64,000 nt of DNA from Pseudomonas xantholysinigenes (GCF_014268885.2 NZ_CP077095.1:5543669-5607668), one strand, 5' to 3'. Numbered from the stretch's first letter, positions 1 through 8,732 are shown. A program made the numbers and translations. Notes: a model not told the origin generated them from the sequence alone.

Positions 1-521
1 CCGCCATCGCCGCCCAGGCCTTCCTCGACCAGGGGCAGCGCAAGGTGGCGATCCTCGATGTCGATTACCACCACGGCAACGGCACGCAGGACATCTTCTA
101 CAGCCGCGACGATGTGTTCTTCGCCTCGATCCACGGCGATCCACAGGACGAGTTTCCGTTTTTCCTGGGCTATGCCGACGAGGTCGGTGAAGGCGCGGGC
201 GAAGGTTGCAACGTCAACTACCCCCTGCCCGCCGGCAGCGACTGGCGTGTCTGGAGCGCCGCACTGGAGGACGCCTGTCAACGCATCGCCGCCTATGACG
301 CCGACGTGCTGGTGATCTCCCTGGGCGTGGATACCTTCAAGGACGACCCGATCTCCCAGTTCAAGCTGGACAGCCCCGACTACCTGGCCATGGGCGAGCG
401 CATTGGCCGGCTCGGCAAGCCGACCCTGTTCGTGATGGAAGGTGGCTACGCCGTGGCGGAAATCGGCATCAACGCGGTCAACGTGCTGGAAGGCTTCCAA
501 CGTATCCAGCCAGGAGCCTGA
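1..521 (+). CDS. Acetylpolyamine amidohydrolase, histone-deacetylase family (5' end missing)
   Basis: C-terminal part of a zinc-dependent deacetylase that removes acetyl groups from acetylated polyamines. The reading frame is open from base 3 and the true start lies left of the window. The zinc-site motif DYHHGNGTQDIF (around bases 60-95) and the later LGVDTFKDDPISQF and MEGGY segments are typical of class II HDAC-like acetylpolyamine amidohydrolases. The neighbouring polyamine-binding protein starts 2 bases after the stop, so the two are probably co-transcribed and serve uptake and use of (acetyl)polyamines. Substrate choice among HDAC-like amidohydrolases cannot be read from this fragment. 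Confidence 0.88.
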   Translation, partial: AIAAQAFLDQGQRKVAILDVDYHHGNGTQDIFYSRDDVFFASIHGDPQDEFPFFLGYADEVGEGAGEGCNVNYPLPAGSDWRVWSAALEDACQRIAAYDADVLVISLGVDTFKDDPISQFKLDSPDYLAMGERIGRLGKPTLFVMEGGYAVAEIGINAVNVLEGFQRIQPGA

Positions 522-523
522 AC

Positions 524-1627
524 ATGATCCGACTCAAGCAACTGCTCACCCCGCTCATCACTGCCGGCCTGCTCGCCGGGTTGCTCCCGGCCCATGCCGA
601 ACAGCGCACCCTGCGGGTCTTCAACTGGTTCGACTACATCACCCCACAGACCCTCAGCGGGTTCCAGCAGGACAGCGGCGTGAAGCTGGTGTACGACATC
701 TTCGATACCAACGAGGCATTGGAGGCCAAGCTGCTCACCGGCAATTCCGGCTACGACGTGGTGGTACCGTCCAACGTGTTTCTCGCCAAGCAGATCGAGG
801 CCGGCGTATTCCAGCCCCTGGACCGCGCCAAGCTGCCCAACTGGCAGCATCTGGACCCGGCGCTGATGAAGCTGATCGAGGCCAACGACCCTGGCAACCG
901 GCATGCGGTGCCCTACATGTACGGCACCGTGCTGATCGGCTTCAACCCGGCCAAGGTCAAGGCCGCGCTCGGCGACAACGCGCCGGTGGATAGCTGGGAC
1001 CTGATCTTCAAGCCCGAGAACATCGCCAAGCTCAAGCAATGCGGCGTCGCGCTGCTCGACTCGCCGTCGGAGATCCTGCCGCTGGCCTTGGCGTACCTGG
1101 GCCTGGACCCCAATAGCGGCAAGCCGGCCGACTACCAGAAGGCCCAGGACCTGCTGCTGAAGATTCGCCCGTCCATCACCTACTTCCACTCCTCCAAGTA
1201 CATGGCCGACATCGCCAACGGCGATATCTGCGTGGCGGTGGGCTACTCGGGCAGCTTCTCCCAGGCGGCCAACCGCGCCCGCGAAGCGAACAATGGCGTG
1301 GTGGTGGACATGCGCCTGCCCAAGGAGGGCGCGCCTATCTGGTTCGACATGCTGGCGATTCCGAAGAATGCCGCGAACCCGGACGATGCCCACGCGTTCA
1401 TCAACTACCTGCTCAGGCCCGAGGTGATAGCACCTATCAGCGACTTCGTCGGTTATCCCAACCCGAACAAGGATGCCACCGACAAAGTCAGCCCGGCGAT
1501 CCGCGACAACCCGAACCTGTACCCCACGGCACAGGCGATGGCCAAGCTGTACACCTTGAAACCGCTGCCACGTGACGCCGAGCGCGCGCGCACCCGTGCC
1601 TGGACCAGGATCAAGTCGGGTACCTGA
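524..1627 (+). CDS. Periplasmic polyamine-binding protein of an ABC transporter (SpuD/PotF family)
   Basis: 367-residue substrate-binding protein expected to capture putrescine or spermidine in the periplasm. It begins with a signal peptide ending PAHA (about residue 25). The mature part has the family landmarks LRVFNWFDYITP near the start, YDVVVPSN and the WFDMLAIPKNA segment. The ATG has an AGGAG ribosome-binding site lying inside the end of the upstream deacetylase gene. No permease or ATPase gene follows, because the next gene is convergent, so it must work with transporter parts encoded elsewhere or upstream of the window. Polyamine specificity is inferred from family likeness and from the deacetylase neighbour. 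Confidence 0.88.
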   Translation: MIRLKQLLTPLITAGLLAGLLPAHAEQRTLRVFNWFDYITPQTLSGFQQDSGVKLVYDIFDTNEALEAKLLTGNSGYDVVVPSNVFLAKQIEAGVFQPLDRAKLPNWQHLDPALMKLIEANDPGNRHAVPYMYGTVLIGFNPAKVKAALGDNAPVDSWDLIFKPENIAKLKQCGVALLDSPSEILPLALAYLGLDPNSGKPADYQKAQDLLLKIRPSITYFHSSKYMADIANGDICVAVGYSGSFSQAANRAREANNGVVVDMRLPKEGAPIWFDMLAIPKNAANPDDAHAFINYLLRPEVIAPISDFVGYPNPNKDATDKVSPAIRDNPNLYPTAQAMAKLYTLKPLPRDAERARTRAWTRIKSGT

Positions 1628-1657
1628 TGGATTCGGGGCTGCCCCGCAGCCCCGAAC

Positions 1658-3178
1658 TCAGCGCTTCCACACCTTGCGCAGGCGCATCAGCGCGGCCGCG
1701 ATCTGGGCTTCCGGCACTGCGGCGAACCCCAGCACCAGCCCGGCCCGCTTATCCACAGGCACGCTGCTGTCCTCCAGCCAAAACGAACTCAGCGGATTCA
1801 TCTCGACCCCGACCGCCTCCGCCAAGGCCAGCAGCTCCTGCTCTCTAGCAAGGTTATCCACAGCCACTTTCACATGCAGCCCCGCCGCCACCTCCGGCAT
1901 CGCCCCCAGCCCCGGCACATCCACCGGCCAGCCAGCCATCAGCACATTGCGCCGCGCCAATGCCGCTCGCCGCATGCGTCGGATGTGCCGCTGGAAATGT
2001 CCCTGGGCCATGAACTGCGCCATGACCCACTGAGTGCCCACCTCCGAGTGCCGCACCGCCAGTGCCCGCGCCTGGCTGAACCCCTGCACCAGCCGCGGTG
2101 GCAGCACCAGGTAACCCAGGCGCATCGCAGGGAAGGCGATCTTGCCGAAAGTACCGACGTACAGCACCCGGCCGTGCCGGTCCAGCGTGGCCAGCGGAGC
2201 CAATGGCGCGCCGCTGTAGCGGTACTCGCCGTCGTAGTCGTCCTCGATGATCCAGGCATCCTCCCGCTCGGCCCAGGCCAGCAGCGCCAGACGCCGCGCC
2301 AGGCTCATGGTGACCCCGGTCGGGTACTGGTGGGCCGGCGTGACATAGGCCAGGCGGCAACCTGCCAGGTTCGTGCAGTCCATGCCTTCGGCGTCCACCG
2401 GCATGCCCCTGGGTTGCGCCCCGGTCATGGCAAAGGCATGCCCGGCCGCCCGGTACCCAGGGTTTTCCACAGCCACGCCATCACCCGGCTGCAACAGCAA
2501 CTGTGCACAAAGGCTGATGGCCTCCTGCGCGCCACTGGTGATCACAATTTGTTCAGCCATGCAGGAAAGCCCGCGTGAGCGACGCAAGTAGGTTGCGATC
2601 AGCGTGCGCAACGACAGCTCCCCTGCCGGGTCTCCATAACCCAGCAACGCAGGGTCGGGGTTACGCCATAAACCCGCGTGCAGCTTGGCCCAGGTCTCGA
2701 AAGGAAACAGATCGTACGCCGGCACGCCCACTCGGAAGGCCCGAGGAGGACCACTTTTGGGCGGTGGCAGATGATGATTTTCCAGGCGCCGAAACGGCTC
2801 GCTGGGCACTGCGAAGCTGGATAAATCCTCAGTATCAGAAGGCGAAAATGTGGATAACCCTGTTGATAAACCCAGGGATAACCCTGTGGACAGTTGTGTG
2901 GATAGTTTCGGTAGCTGGCTCACATAGGTGCCATCCCCGACCCGGCTTTCAATGAAACCCTCGGCATACAACTGGTCATAGGCCCGCATCACGCTATTGC
3001 GCGACAGCGCCAGGATGGCAGCCAGGTCGCGCGTGGCAGGCAAGCGCGTGCCGCTGCCCAGGCGACCATCGAGCACCCGGGCGCGCAAGGCCTGGTAAAG
3101 CTGCTGGCTTAAGCCACGCCGTCGATCGAGGACGATACCGGCGGGATCGAACGGCAACGCATGGGACAGCTCACGCAT
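1658..3178 (-). CDS. MocR-type transcriptional regulator (GntR wHTH fused to aminotransferase-like domain)
   Basis: 506-residue fusion. An N-terminal GntR winged helix (about residues 15-85, with LPATRDLAAIL and SRNSVMRAYDQLYAEGF) is followed by a fold-type I aminotransferase-like domain with the PLP-lysine segment VGTFGKIAFPAMRLGY (around residue 345) and the EDDYDGEYRY motif. MocR proteins use PLP or an amino compound as effector. The linker (about residues 90-115) is a low-complexity LSTQLSTGLSLGLSTGLSTFS repeat, encoded by a run of DnaA-box-like 9-mers. It is divergent from the PaiB-like gene and convergent with the polyamine-binding gene, so it may control either side. The target is not known. 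Confidence 0.85.
   Translation of the reverse strand: MRELSHALPFDPAGIVLDRRRGLSQQLYQALRARVLDGRLGSGTRLPATRDLAAILALSRNSVMRAYDQLYAEGFIESRVGDGTYVSQLPKLSTQLSTGLSLGLSTGLSTFSPSDTEDLSSFAVPSEPFRRLENHHLPPPKSGPPRAFRVGVPAYDLFPFETWAKLHAGLWRNPDPALLGYGDPAGELSLRTLIATYLRRSRGLSCMAEQIVITSGAQEAISLCAQLLLQPGDGVAVENPGYRAAGHAFAMTGAQPRGMPVDAEGMDCTNLAGCRLAYVTPAHQYPTGVTMSLARRLALLAWAEREDAWIIEDDYDGEYRYSGAPLAPLATLDRHGRVLYVGTFGKIAFPAMRLGYLVLPPRLVQGFSQARALAVRHSEVGTQWVMAQFMAQGHFQRHIRRMRRAALARRNVLMAGWPVDVPGLGAMPEVAAGLHVKVAVDNLAREQELLALAEAVGVEMNPLSSFWLEDSSVPVDKRAGLVLGFAAVPEAQIAAALMRLRKVWKR
2849..2905. repeat. Cluster of DnaA-box-like 9-mers inside the MocR linker
   Basis: Within 57 bases there is one perfect box, TGTGGATAA (2849-2857), plus TGTTGATAA (2861-2869), TGTGGACAG (2885-2893) and TGTGGATAG (2897-2905), all in the same direction and spaced about 12 bases apart. 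Two more perfect boxes lie in the same gene at 1749-1757 and 1854-1862. Whether DnaA binds here is unknown. Confidence 0.5.
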
Positions 3179-3269
3179 GGCATTGGACCTATGAAAATGA
3201 CCATTAATGGCTCTTACACAGAACCAATAGCCTGCCTAGCATGGAGCCATTCGACAAGGACCCTGCCCC

Positions 3270-3899
3270 ATGTACAACAGCAAACCGCACCAGGAACACG
3301 ACCTCTGCCGGCTGCACCTGCACATGCAGCAGACCCGCCTGGCCCTGCTGGTCAGCCACGGCGAACAGGGCCTGCTGGCCACCCATCTGCCAGTGCTGGT
3401 CGCCCCAGAGGAAGGCGAGTTCGGCACCGTCTACGGCCATCTGGCCCGGGCCAACCCGCAGTGGCACGACCTGGAGCAAGGCGGCGAGGCGCTGCTGGTA
3501 TTCCCCGGCGTCGATGCCTATGTCAGCCCGGGCTACTACCCGAGCAAGCACGACAACCCCCGCGTGGTACCGACCTGGAACTACACCGCCGTGCACGCCT
3601 ATGGCCCGGTCGAGGTGATTCACCAGGCCGCGCCGCTGCTGGATATCGTCAGCCGCCTGACCGATCGCCACGAACAGGGCCGCGACCGCCCCTGGCAAGT
3701 GGCCGATGCCCCCGCTGACTACCTGGAAGGCATGCTCCGCGCCATTGTCGGCATCCGCCTGCCCATCACCCGCCTGCAAGGTGCACGCAAGCTCAGCCAG
3801 AACCGCTCCCAGCAGGATATCGCCGGCGTGCGCGAGGGCCTGGGCGCCAGCGCTGATTTTCTCGATAGCCAACTCGCCGCGCAGATGCGCAATCTCTGA
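3270..3899 (+). CDS. PaiB-like FMN-binding protein
   Basis: 209-residue protein of the PaiB/FMN-binding split-barrel family, described in Bacillus as a transcriptional regulator acting with the acetyltransferase PaiA. Family landmarks are the ATHLPVLVAPEEG segment, YGHLARANPQW, YVSPGYYPSK and VPTWNY, and the C-terminal ARKLSQNRSQQD. The ATG follows an AAGGA sequence. Two GNAT acetyltransferases follow directly (12 and 7 base gaps), echoing the paiA-paiB pairing and suggesting one operon. Its role in Pseudomonas is not established. Confidence 0.85.
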   Translation: MYNSKPHQEHDLCRLHLHMQQTRLALLVSHGEQGLLATHLPVLVAPEEGEFGTVYGHLARANPQWHDLEQGGEALLVFPGVDAYVSPGYYPSKHDNPRVVPTWNYTAVHAYGPVEVIHQAAPLLDIVSRLTDRHEQGRDRPWQVADAPADYLEGMLRAIVGIRLPITRLQGARKLSQNRSQQDIAGVREGLGASADFLDSQLAAQMRNL

Positions 3900-3911
3900 A
3901 GGAAACGCCCA

Positions 3912-4358
3912 ATGACCCACGTTACCTTGCGCCCGGTCGGCGCCGACGACCACACTGCCTGGCTGCCTCTCTGGCAGGCCTACCTGCGCTTCTACCAGAC
4001 CGAACTGGCCGACAGCGTCAGCGCCAATACCTGGCAACGCCTGCTCGATCCCAACGAGCCGACCCACTCGACACTCGCCTGGGTCGATGGCAAGGCAGTG
4101 GGCATGGTCAACTTCATCTACCATCGCTCCAACTGGAGCATCGAGAATTCCTGCTACCTGCAGGACCTTTATGTGAACAGCGAAGTCCGCGGCCTGGGCA
4201 TTGGCCGCCAGCTGATCGAGCATGTGTACGCCACGGCCAAGGCCGCAGGCTGCAGCAAGGTGCACTGGCTGACCCATGAGACCAACGCCACCGCCATCGG
4301 CCTTTACGAGCAGGTCGCCGAGCGCCCGGGCTTCATCCAATTTCGCAAGGCACTATAG
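3912..4358 (+). CDS. GNAT-family N-acetyltransferase
   Basis: 148-residue acetyl-CoA-dependent acetyltransferase. The acetyl-CoA loop region LYVNSEVRGLGIGRQLIEHV (about residues 89-108) carries the R-x-x-G-x-G/A pattern of motif A, followed by the typical LTHETNATAIGLYEQ stretch. It sits between the PaiB-like gene and a second GNAT gene. Substrate is unknown. Given the polyamine genes nearby a small amine is possible, but nothing in the sequence proves it. Confidence 0.85.
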   Translation: MTHVTLRPVGADDHTAWLPLWQAYLRFYQTELADSVSANTWQRLLDPNEPTHSTLAWVDGKAVGMVNFIYHRSNWSIENSCYLQDLYVNSEVRGLGIGRQLIEHVYATAKAAGCSKVHWLTHETNATAIGLYEQVAERPGFIQFRKAL

Positions 4359-4365
4359 GCCGACC

Positions 4366-5037
4366 ATGAGCGACGTATTGAACTGGACACCCGCCGGCAC
4401 GCCCAAGGCCGAACCCATCGAAGGCCGCTTCATCCGCCTGGAAAAGCTCGACCCGGGGCGTCATGGCGATGATCTTTGGGACGTGCTGCAAGGGCCGGGC
4501 TCGGACCCGGTACTGTGGGACTACCTGCCTTATGGGCCATTCCATGAACGCGCCAGCTTCGACCGTTGGCTGGAGGCTAACGCCGCCAGTCGCGATCCGC
4601 TGTTCTACAGCGTCATCGACCGATTCAACGGCCAGGTCCAAGGCATTCTCAGCTACATGTCGATCGTCCCGGAACAAGGGCGTTTCGAAATCGGCCATAT
4701 CGCCTTCGGCGCCGCCATGCAGCGCACGCCAAAGGGCACCGAAGCCGTGTACCTGCTGGGCAAGCTGGGCTTCGAGCTGGGCAATCGGCGGCTGGAGTGG
4801 AAGTGCAACAACGCCAATGCTCGCTCCAAGCGCGCGGCCGAGCGGTTTGGCTTCGCCTTCGAGGGCGTGTTCCGCAACCACATGGTGGTCAAGGATCGCA
4901 ATCGGGACACGGCGTGGTATGCGATCACCGATACCGAATGGCCAGCGGTGGCGGCAGGGTTCGAGCGCTGGTTGAGCGTGGAGAACCAGCAGCCCGAAGG
5001 CCAGGTGCGAACCTTGGAGAAATGCCGTCAGGGCTGA
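4366..5037 (+). CDS. GNAT-family N-acetyltransferase (RimJ/RimL-like)
   Basis: 223 residues from the ATG at 4366, which is 7 bases after the preceding stop. The protein resembles the RimJ/RimL and spermidine-acetyltransferase-like branch: GRFIRLEKLDP at the N terminus, IGHIAFGAAMQRTPKGTEAVYLL in the middle, and WKCNNANARSKRAAERFGFAFEGVFRNH near the end, a conserved signature of this branch. It is the last gene of the paiB-GNAT-GNAT group and is followed by a pair of inverted REP elements. Substrate unknown. Confidence 0.85.
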   Translation: MSDVLNWTPAGTPKAEPIEGRFIRLEKLDPGRHGDDLWDVLQGPGSDPVLWDYLPYGPFHERASFDRWLEANAASRDPLFYSVIDRFNGQVQGILSYMSIVPEQGRFEIGHIAFGAAMQRTPKGTEAVYLLGKLGFELGNRRLEWKCNNANARSKRAAERFGFAFEGVFRNHMVVKDRNRDTAWYAITDTEWPAVAAGFERWLSVENQQPEGQVRTLEKCRQG

Positions 5038-5054
5038 GCCTTGCTCAAACCTCA

Positions 5055-5150
5055 CCGGCCCCTTCGCGGGTAAACCCGCTCCCACAGGTGTGGTGCATGC
5101 CCTGAGGTCAACGCAGCCTCTGTGGGAGCGGGTTTACCCGCGAAAGGGCC
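5055..5150. repeat. Inverted pair of REP elements
   Basis: Two copies of the P. putida-type REP with core TTCGCGGGTAAACCCGC and flank TCCCACAG face each other (5055-5088 and 5120-5150). They lie between the convergent ends of the GNAT gene and pycB, the usual setting for REPs. Confidence 0.9.
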
Positions 5151-5164
5151 AGAAAACCCAGCAC

Positions 5165-5189
5165 AAAAAAAGGGGAGCCTTCGCTCCCC
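5165..5189 (-). terminator. Rho-independent terminator after pycB
   Basis: On the minus strand the hairpin GGGGAGC-GAAG-GCTCCCC is followed by a run of seven T. It lies 33 bases beyond the pycB stop and should end the pycAB transcript. Confidence 0.88.
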
Positions 5190-5221
5190 AGAGGTTAACC
5201 ACTTGCAGATGAAGGCGTCTG

Positions 5222-7030
5222 TCAGCCTTCGATCTCGATCAGGATTTCGCCCGGGGTGACCCGGTCGCCCTTGGCCACGTGGATGGCCACGACCTTGCCG
5301 GCGATAGCCGCCTGCACTTCGGTCTCCATCTTCATTGCCTCGGTGATCAGCACCGCCTGGCCGGCCTTGACCACATCGCCCTCCTTGACCAGCACATCGA
5401 CGATGTTGCCCGGCATGCTGGTGCTGACATGGCCCGGCGCGCTGGCCTGCTTGCGCTTGCTGCCGCCACCACCGACGAACTCGTTGAGCGGCTCGAACAC
5501 CACCTCTTCCGGCATGCCATCGATGGACAGGTAGAAGTGACGCTTGCCTTCGGCCTTGACGCCGACACCGGTGATGTCGACGCGGTAGGTCTCACCGTGC
5601 ACATCGATGACGAACTCGGTCGGCACGCCCTCGCCGCCTACCGACGCCACGGCGCCGGCTTCCGGAATTGGCAGCAGCACTTCAGGGGTCAGGGTGCCGG
5701 CGGCACGCTCCTCGAGGAACTTGCGCCCGATGTCCGGGAACATAGCGAAGGTCAGCACATCCTCTTCGTTCTGGGCCAAGGCGCCGATATCGGCACGCAA
5801 CTTGGCCATTTCCGGTTTGAGCAGGTCGGCCGGGCGTACGTCGATCACGTCCTCGCTGCCGATGGCCTGGCGACGCAACTGCTCGTTGACCACGCCCGGG
5901 GCCTTGCCGTAGCCGCCCTGCAGGTACAGCTTCACCTCGTTGGTGATGGTCTTGTAGCGCTCGCCGGCCAGCACGTTGAAGAACGCCTGGGTGCCGACGA
6001 TCTGCGAGGTCGGCGTGACCAGCGGCGGGAAACCGAGGTCTTCGCGCACCCGCGGGATCTCCGCCAGCACTTCGTTCATGCGGTTGAGAGCACCCTGCTC
6101 CTTGAGCTGGTTGGCCAGGTTGGAAATCATCCCACCCGGCACCTGGTTGACCTGCACGCGGGTGTCCACGGCGGTGAACTCACTCTCGAACTGGTGGTAC
6201 TTCTTGCGCACGGCGTAGAAGTACAGGCCGATCTCCTGCAGCAGCTCCAGGTCCAGGCCGGTGTCGAACTCGCTGCCCTTGAGCGCGGCGACCATCGACT
6301 CGGTGCCTGGGTGGCTGGTGCCCCAGGCGAAGCTGGAGATGGCGGTGTCGATATGATCGGCGCCGTTTTCCACCGCCTTGAGCTGGCACATGGCGGCCAG
6401 GCCGGCGGTGTCGTGGGAGTGGATGAACACCGGCAGCGATTGCTCGGCCTTCAGTGCCTTGACCAGCTCGCCGGTGGCGAACGGGGTCAGCAGGCCGGCC
6501 ATGTCCTTGATCGCCACCGAGTCGCAACCCATCGCTTCCATCTGCTTGGCCTGCTTCACGAAGGCGTCGATGGTGTGCACCGGGCTGGTGGTGTAGGCGA
6601 TGGTGCCCTGGGCGTGCTTGCCGGCGGCTTTCACCGCCTCGATGGCCACGCGCAGGTTACGCACGTCGTTCATGGCGTCGAAGATGCGGAACACATCGAT
6701 GCCGTTGACCGCGGCCTTGGCGACGAAGGCCTTGACCACGTCGTCGCTGTAGTGGCGGTAGCCGAGCAGGTTCTGGCCACGCAGGAGCATCTGCAGCCGA
6801 GTGTTGGGCAAGGCATTGCGCAACTTGCGCAGGCGCTCCCAAGGGTCTTCCTTCAGGAAGCGCACGCAGGCGTCGAAGGTGGCGCCGCCCCAGACTTCCA
6901 GCGACCAGTAGCCGACCTTGTCGAGCTTGTCGCAGATCGGCAGCATGTCTTCGGTACGCATGCGGGTGGCCAGCAGGGACTGGTGGGCGTCGCGCAGGAT
7001 CGTGTCGGTTACGTGAATTTTCTTGGACAT
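5222..7030 (-). CDS. pycB: Pyruvate carboxylase subunit B (carboxyltransferase and biotin carrier)
   Basis: 602-residue subunit that transfers carboxyl from biotin to pyruvate to give oxaloacetate, refilling the TCA cycle. The N-terminal TIM-barrel carboxyltransferase has DTILRDAHQSLLATRMRT and RGQNLLGYRHYSDDVV. The C-terminal lipoyl-like carrier has the biotinylation motif AMKM with the lysine at residue 567. It is often labelled oadA (oxaloacetate decarboxylase alpha), but it pairs with a biotin carboxylase gene upstream and no membrane beta or gamma subunits are present, which fits the two-subunit pyruvate carboxylase of pseudomonads. Starts at ATG 7030 after a GGAGATAAC ribosome-binding region. 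Confidence 0.93.
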   Translation of the reverse strand: MSKKIHVTDTILRDAHQSLLATRMRTEDMLPICDKLDKVGYWSLEVWGGATFDACVRFLKEDPWERLRKLRNALPNTRLQMLLRGQNLLGYRHYSDDVVKAFVAKAAVNGIDVFRIFDAMNDVRNLRVAIEAVKAAGKHAQGTIAYTTSPVHTIDAFVKQAKQMEAMGCDSVAIKDMAGLLTPFATGELVKALKAEQSLPVFIHSHDTAGLAAMCQLKAVENGADHIDTAISSFAWGTSHPGTESMVAALKGSEFDTGLDLELLQEIGLYFYAVRKKYHQFESEFTAVDTRVQVNQVPGGMISNLANQLKEQGALNRMNEVLAEIPRVREDLGFPPLVTPTSQIVGTQAFFNVLAGERYKTITNEVKLYLQGGYGKAPGVVNEQLRRQAIGSEDVIDVRPADLLKPEMAKLRADIGALAQNEEDVLTFAMFPDIGRKFLEERAAGTLTPEVLLPIPEAGAVASVGGEGVPTEFVIDVHGETYRVDITGVGVKAEGKRHFYLSIDGMPEEVVFEPLNEFVGGGGSKRKQASAPGHVSTSMPGNIVDVLVKEGDVVKAGQAVLITEAMKMETEVQAAIAGKVVAIHVAKGDRVTPGEILIEIEG

Positions 7031-7044
7031 TGTTATCTCCTCGT

Positions 7045-7124
7045 AGCGGCAAGTTTCAAGCTACAAGCCGCAAGAAAAAGCTGACCTGCTTTACTTGCGG
7101 CTTGCCGCTTACAGCTTGCAGCTG
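7045..7124. repeat. Imperfect inverted repeat between pycA and pycB
   Basis: The short intergenic stretch holds perfect 11-base arms CAAGCCGCAAG (7064-7074) and CTTGCGGCTTG (7094-7104), with further partly matching CAAGCTACAAG and TACAGCTTGCAG-type sequence outside them. The transcript would fold into a hairpin and might adjust the ratio or stability of the two subunit messages. Confidence 0.7.
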
Positions 7125-7127
7125 CAT

Positions 7128-8543
7128 TCATAGGCCTGCGTGGGCGGCGATGGCGGCGGCGATGGCCAGGGCCAGCTCTTCGGGTTTGCGCTTGATCGAG
7201 TAGTTGGTCAGTTCGGGGTGGCTTTCGACGAAGCTGGTATTGAACTGGCCGCTACGGAATTCCGGATTGCGCAGGATTTCCTGGTAGTACGCGGCGGTGG
7301 TCTTCACCCCTTGCACGCGCATGTCGTCCAGGGCCCGCAGGCCGCGGTCCATGGCTTCTTCCCAGGTCAGCGCCCAGACCACCAGTTTCAGGCACATGGA
7401 GTCGTAGAACGGCGGGATGGTGTAGCCGGTATAGATGGCCGTGTCGGTGCGCACGCCCGGGCCGCCCGGGGCGTAGTAGCGGGTGATCTTGCCGAAGCTG
7501 GGGAGGAAGTTGTTCTTCGGGTCCTCGGCATTGATACGGAACTGCAGGGCGTAGCCGCGGTGCTGGATGTCTTCCTGCTTGATCGACAGCGGCAGGCCCG
7601 AGGCAATGCGAATCTGCTCGCGGACGATGTCGATGCCGGTGATTTCCTCGGTAATGGTGTGTTCCACCTGCACCCGGGTGTTCATTTCCATGAAGTACAC
7701 CTCGCCTTCGGCGAGCAGGAACTCCACGGTACCGGCGTTCTCGTAGTTCACCGCCTTGGCCGCGCGCACCGCGAGGTCGCCGATGTAGGCGCGCTGCTCA
7801 GGCGTCAACTGCGGGCTCGGGGCGATCTCGATGAGCTTCTGGTTGCGACGCTGGATCGAGCAGTCGCGCTCGAACAGGTGCACGACGTTGCCGAAGCTGT
7901 CACCGAGGATCTGCGCCTCGATGTGCTTGGGGTTGACGATGCATTTTTCCAGGAACACTTCCGCGGAGCCGAAGGCCTTGGTGGCCTCGGAGATCACCCG
8001 GGGGAAGTTCTGCTCCAGTTCCTCACGGCTGTTGCAACGGCGAATGCCGCGCCCGCCACCACCGGAGGTGGCCTTGAGCATCACCGGGTAACCGATGCGG
8101 TCGCCTTCGCGCAGGGCTTCGTGGATATCGGCGACGTTGCCTTCGGTGCCCGGCGTGACCGGCACCCCCGCCGCGATCATGGTGCGGCGCGCTTCGGTCT
8201 TGTCGCCCATGCGGCGGATGACCTCAGCGGAAGGGCCTATGAACTTGATCCCGCGTTCAGCGCAGATCTCCGCCAGCTCGGCATTTTCCGACAGGAAACC
8301 GTAGCCCGGGTGCAGGGCGTCACAGCCGGTTTCCACAGCAAGGTTCACCAGCTTGCGCGGGTTCAGGTAGCCGGCCAGCGGCTCGGCCCCGATGCTGTAG
8401 GCCTCGTCGGCGCGCTTGACGTGCAAGGCGTGACGGTCGGCGTCGGCGTAGATCGCCACGGAGCGAATGCCCATTTCGGCGCAGGCACGCACGATCCGAA
8501 CTGCGATTTCACCCCGGTTGGCGATCAGGATTTTTTTTATCAC
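7128..8543 (-). CDS. pycA: Pyruvate carboxylase subunit A (biotin carboxylase)
   Basis: 471-residue ATP-grasp biotin carboxylase that loads bicarbonate onto the biotin of PycB. Family marks are KKILIANRGEIAVRI at the N terminus, the glycine-rich ATP loop KATSGGGGRGIRRC (about residue 160), RDCSIQRRNQKLIEIAPSP, and the catalytic MEMNTRVQVEH segment. It is first in a pycA-pycB operon and divergent from the LysR gene that probably controls it. It differs from the acetyl-CoA carboxylase AccC paralogue by context, because no accB lies beside it. Confidence 0.93.
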   Translation of the reverse strand: MIKKILIANRGEIAVRIVRACAEMGIRSVAIYADADRHALHVKRADEAYSIGAEPLAGYLNPRKLVNLAVETGCDALHPGYGFLSENAELAEICAERGIKFIGPSAEVIRRMGDKTEARRTMIAAGVPVTPGTEGNVADIHEALREGDRIGYPVMLKATSGGGGRGIRRCNSREELEQNFPRVISEATKAFGSAEVFLEKCIVNPKHIEAQILGDSFGNVVHLFERDCSIQRRNQKLIEIAPSPQLTPEQRAYIGDLAVRAAKAVNYENAGTVEFLLAEGEVYFMEMNTRVQVEHTITEEITGIDIVREQIRIASGLPLSIKQEDIQHRGYALQFRINAEDPKNNFLPSFGKITRYYAPGGPGVRTDTAIYTGYTIPPFYDSMCLKLVVWALTWEEAMDRGLRALDDMRVQGVKTTAAYYQEILRNPEFRSGQFNTSFVESHPELTNYSIKRKPEELALAIAAAIAAHAGL

Positions 8544-8732
8544 TGGATTCTTCCCAAAGCCGTAGGAACAGACGATCCGGTTCTACCGGTCGGCGCGTGA
8601 CCAGATGTCGCTGGCCAGTCGCACAATCACCCTAGCGCTGAAGGACGATAAACAAAAATCAATAATTGTTAGAGGCAGTATTAGCAAAAGCTTATAGTGA
8701 GGTAACAAGGTTTTGCCGGAGCCCCGCAATAA
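8544..8732. promoter_or_regulatory. Divergent pycA / LysR-gene promoter region
   Basis: 189-base intergenic region. Its right half (8645-8700) is clearly AT-rich compared with its surroundings, contains AATAATTGTT and CTTATAGTG stretches, and should hold both promoters and the LysR binding sites. I could not fix a single convincing -35/-10 pair. Confidence 0.45.

Noticed and set aside
5222..7030. Oxaloacetate decarboxylase alpha subunit (OadA) of a sodium pump
   Set aside because: No OadB or OadG gene nearby, and a biotin carboxylase gene is directly upstream, as in two-subunit pyruvate carboxylase.
5279..8600. Long plus-strand open frames opposite pycB and pycA
   Set aside because: Composition-driven shadows; the minus strand carries full, motif-complete enzymes.
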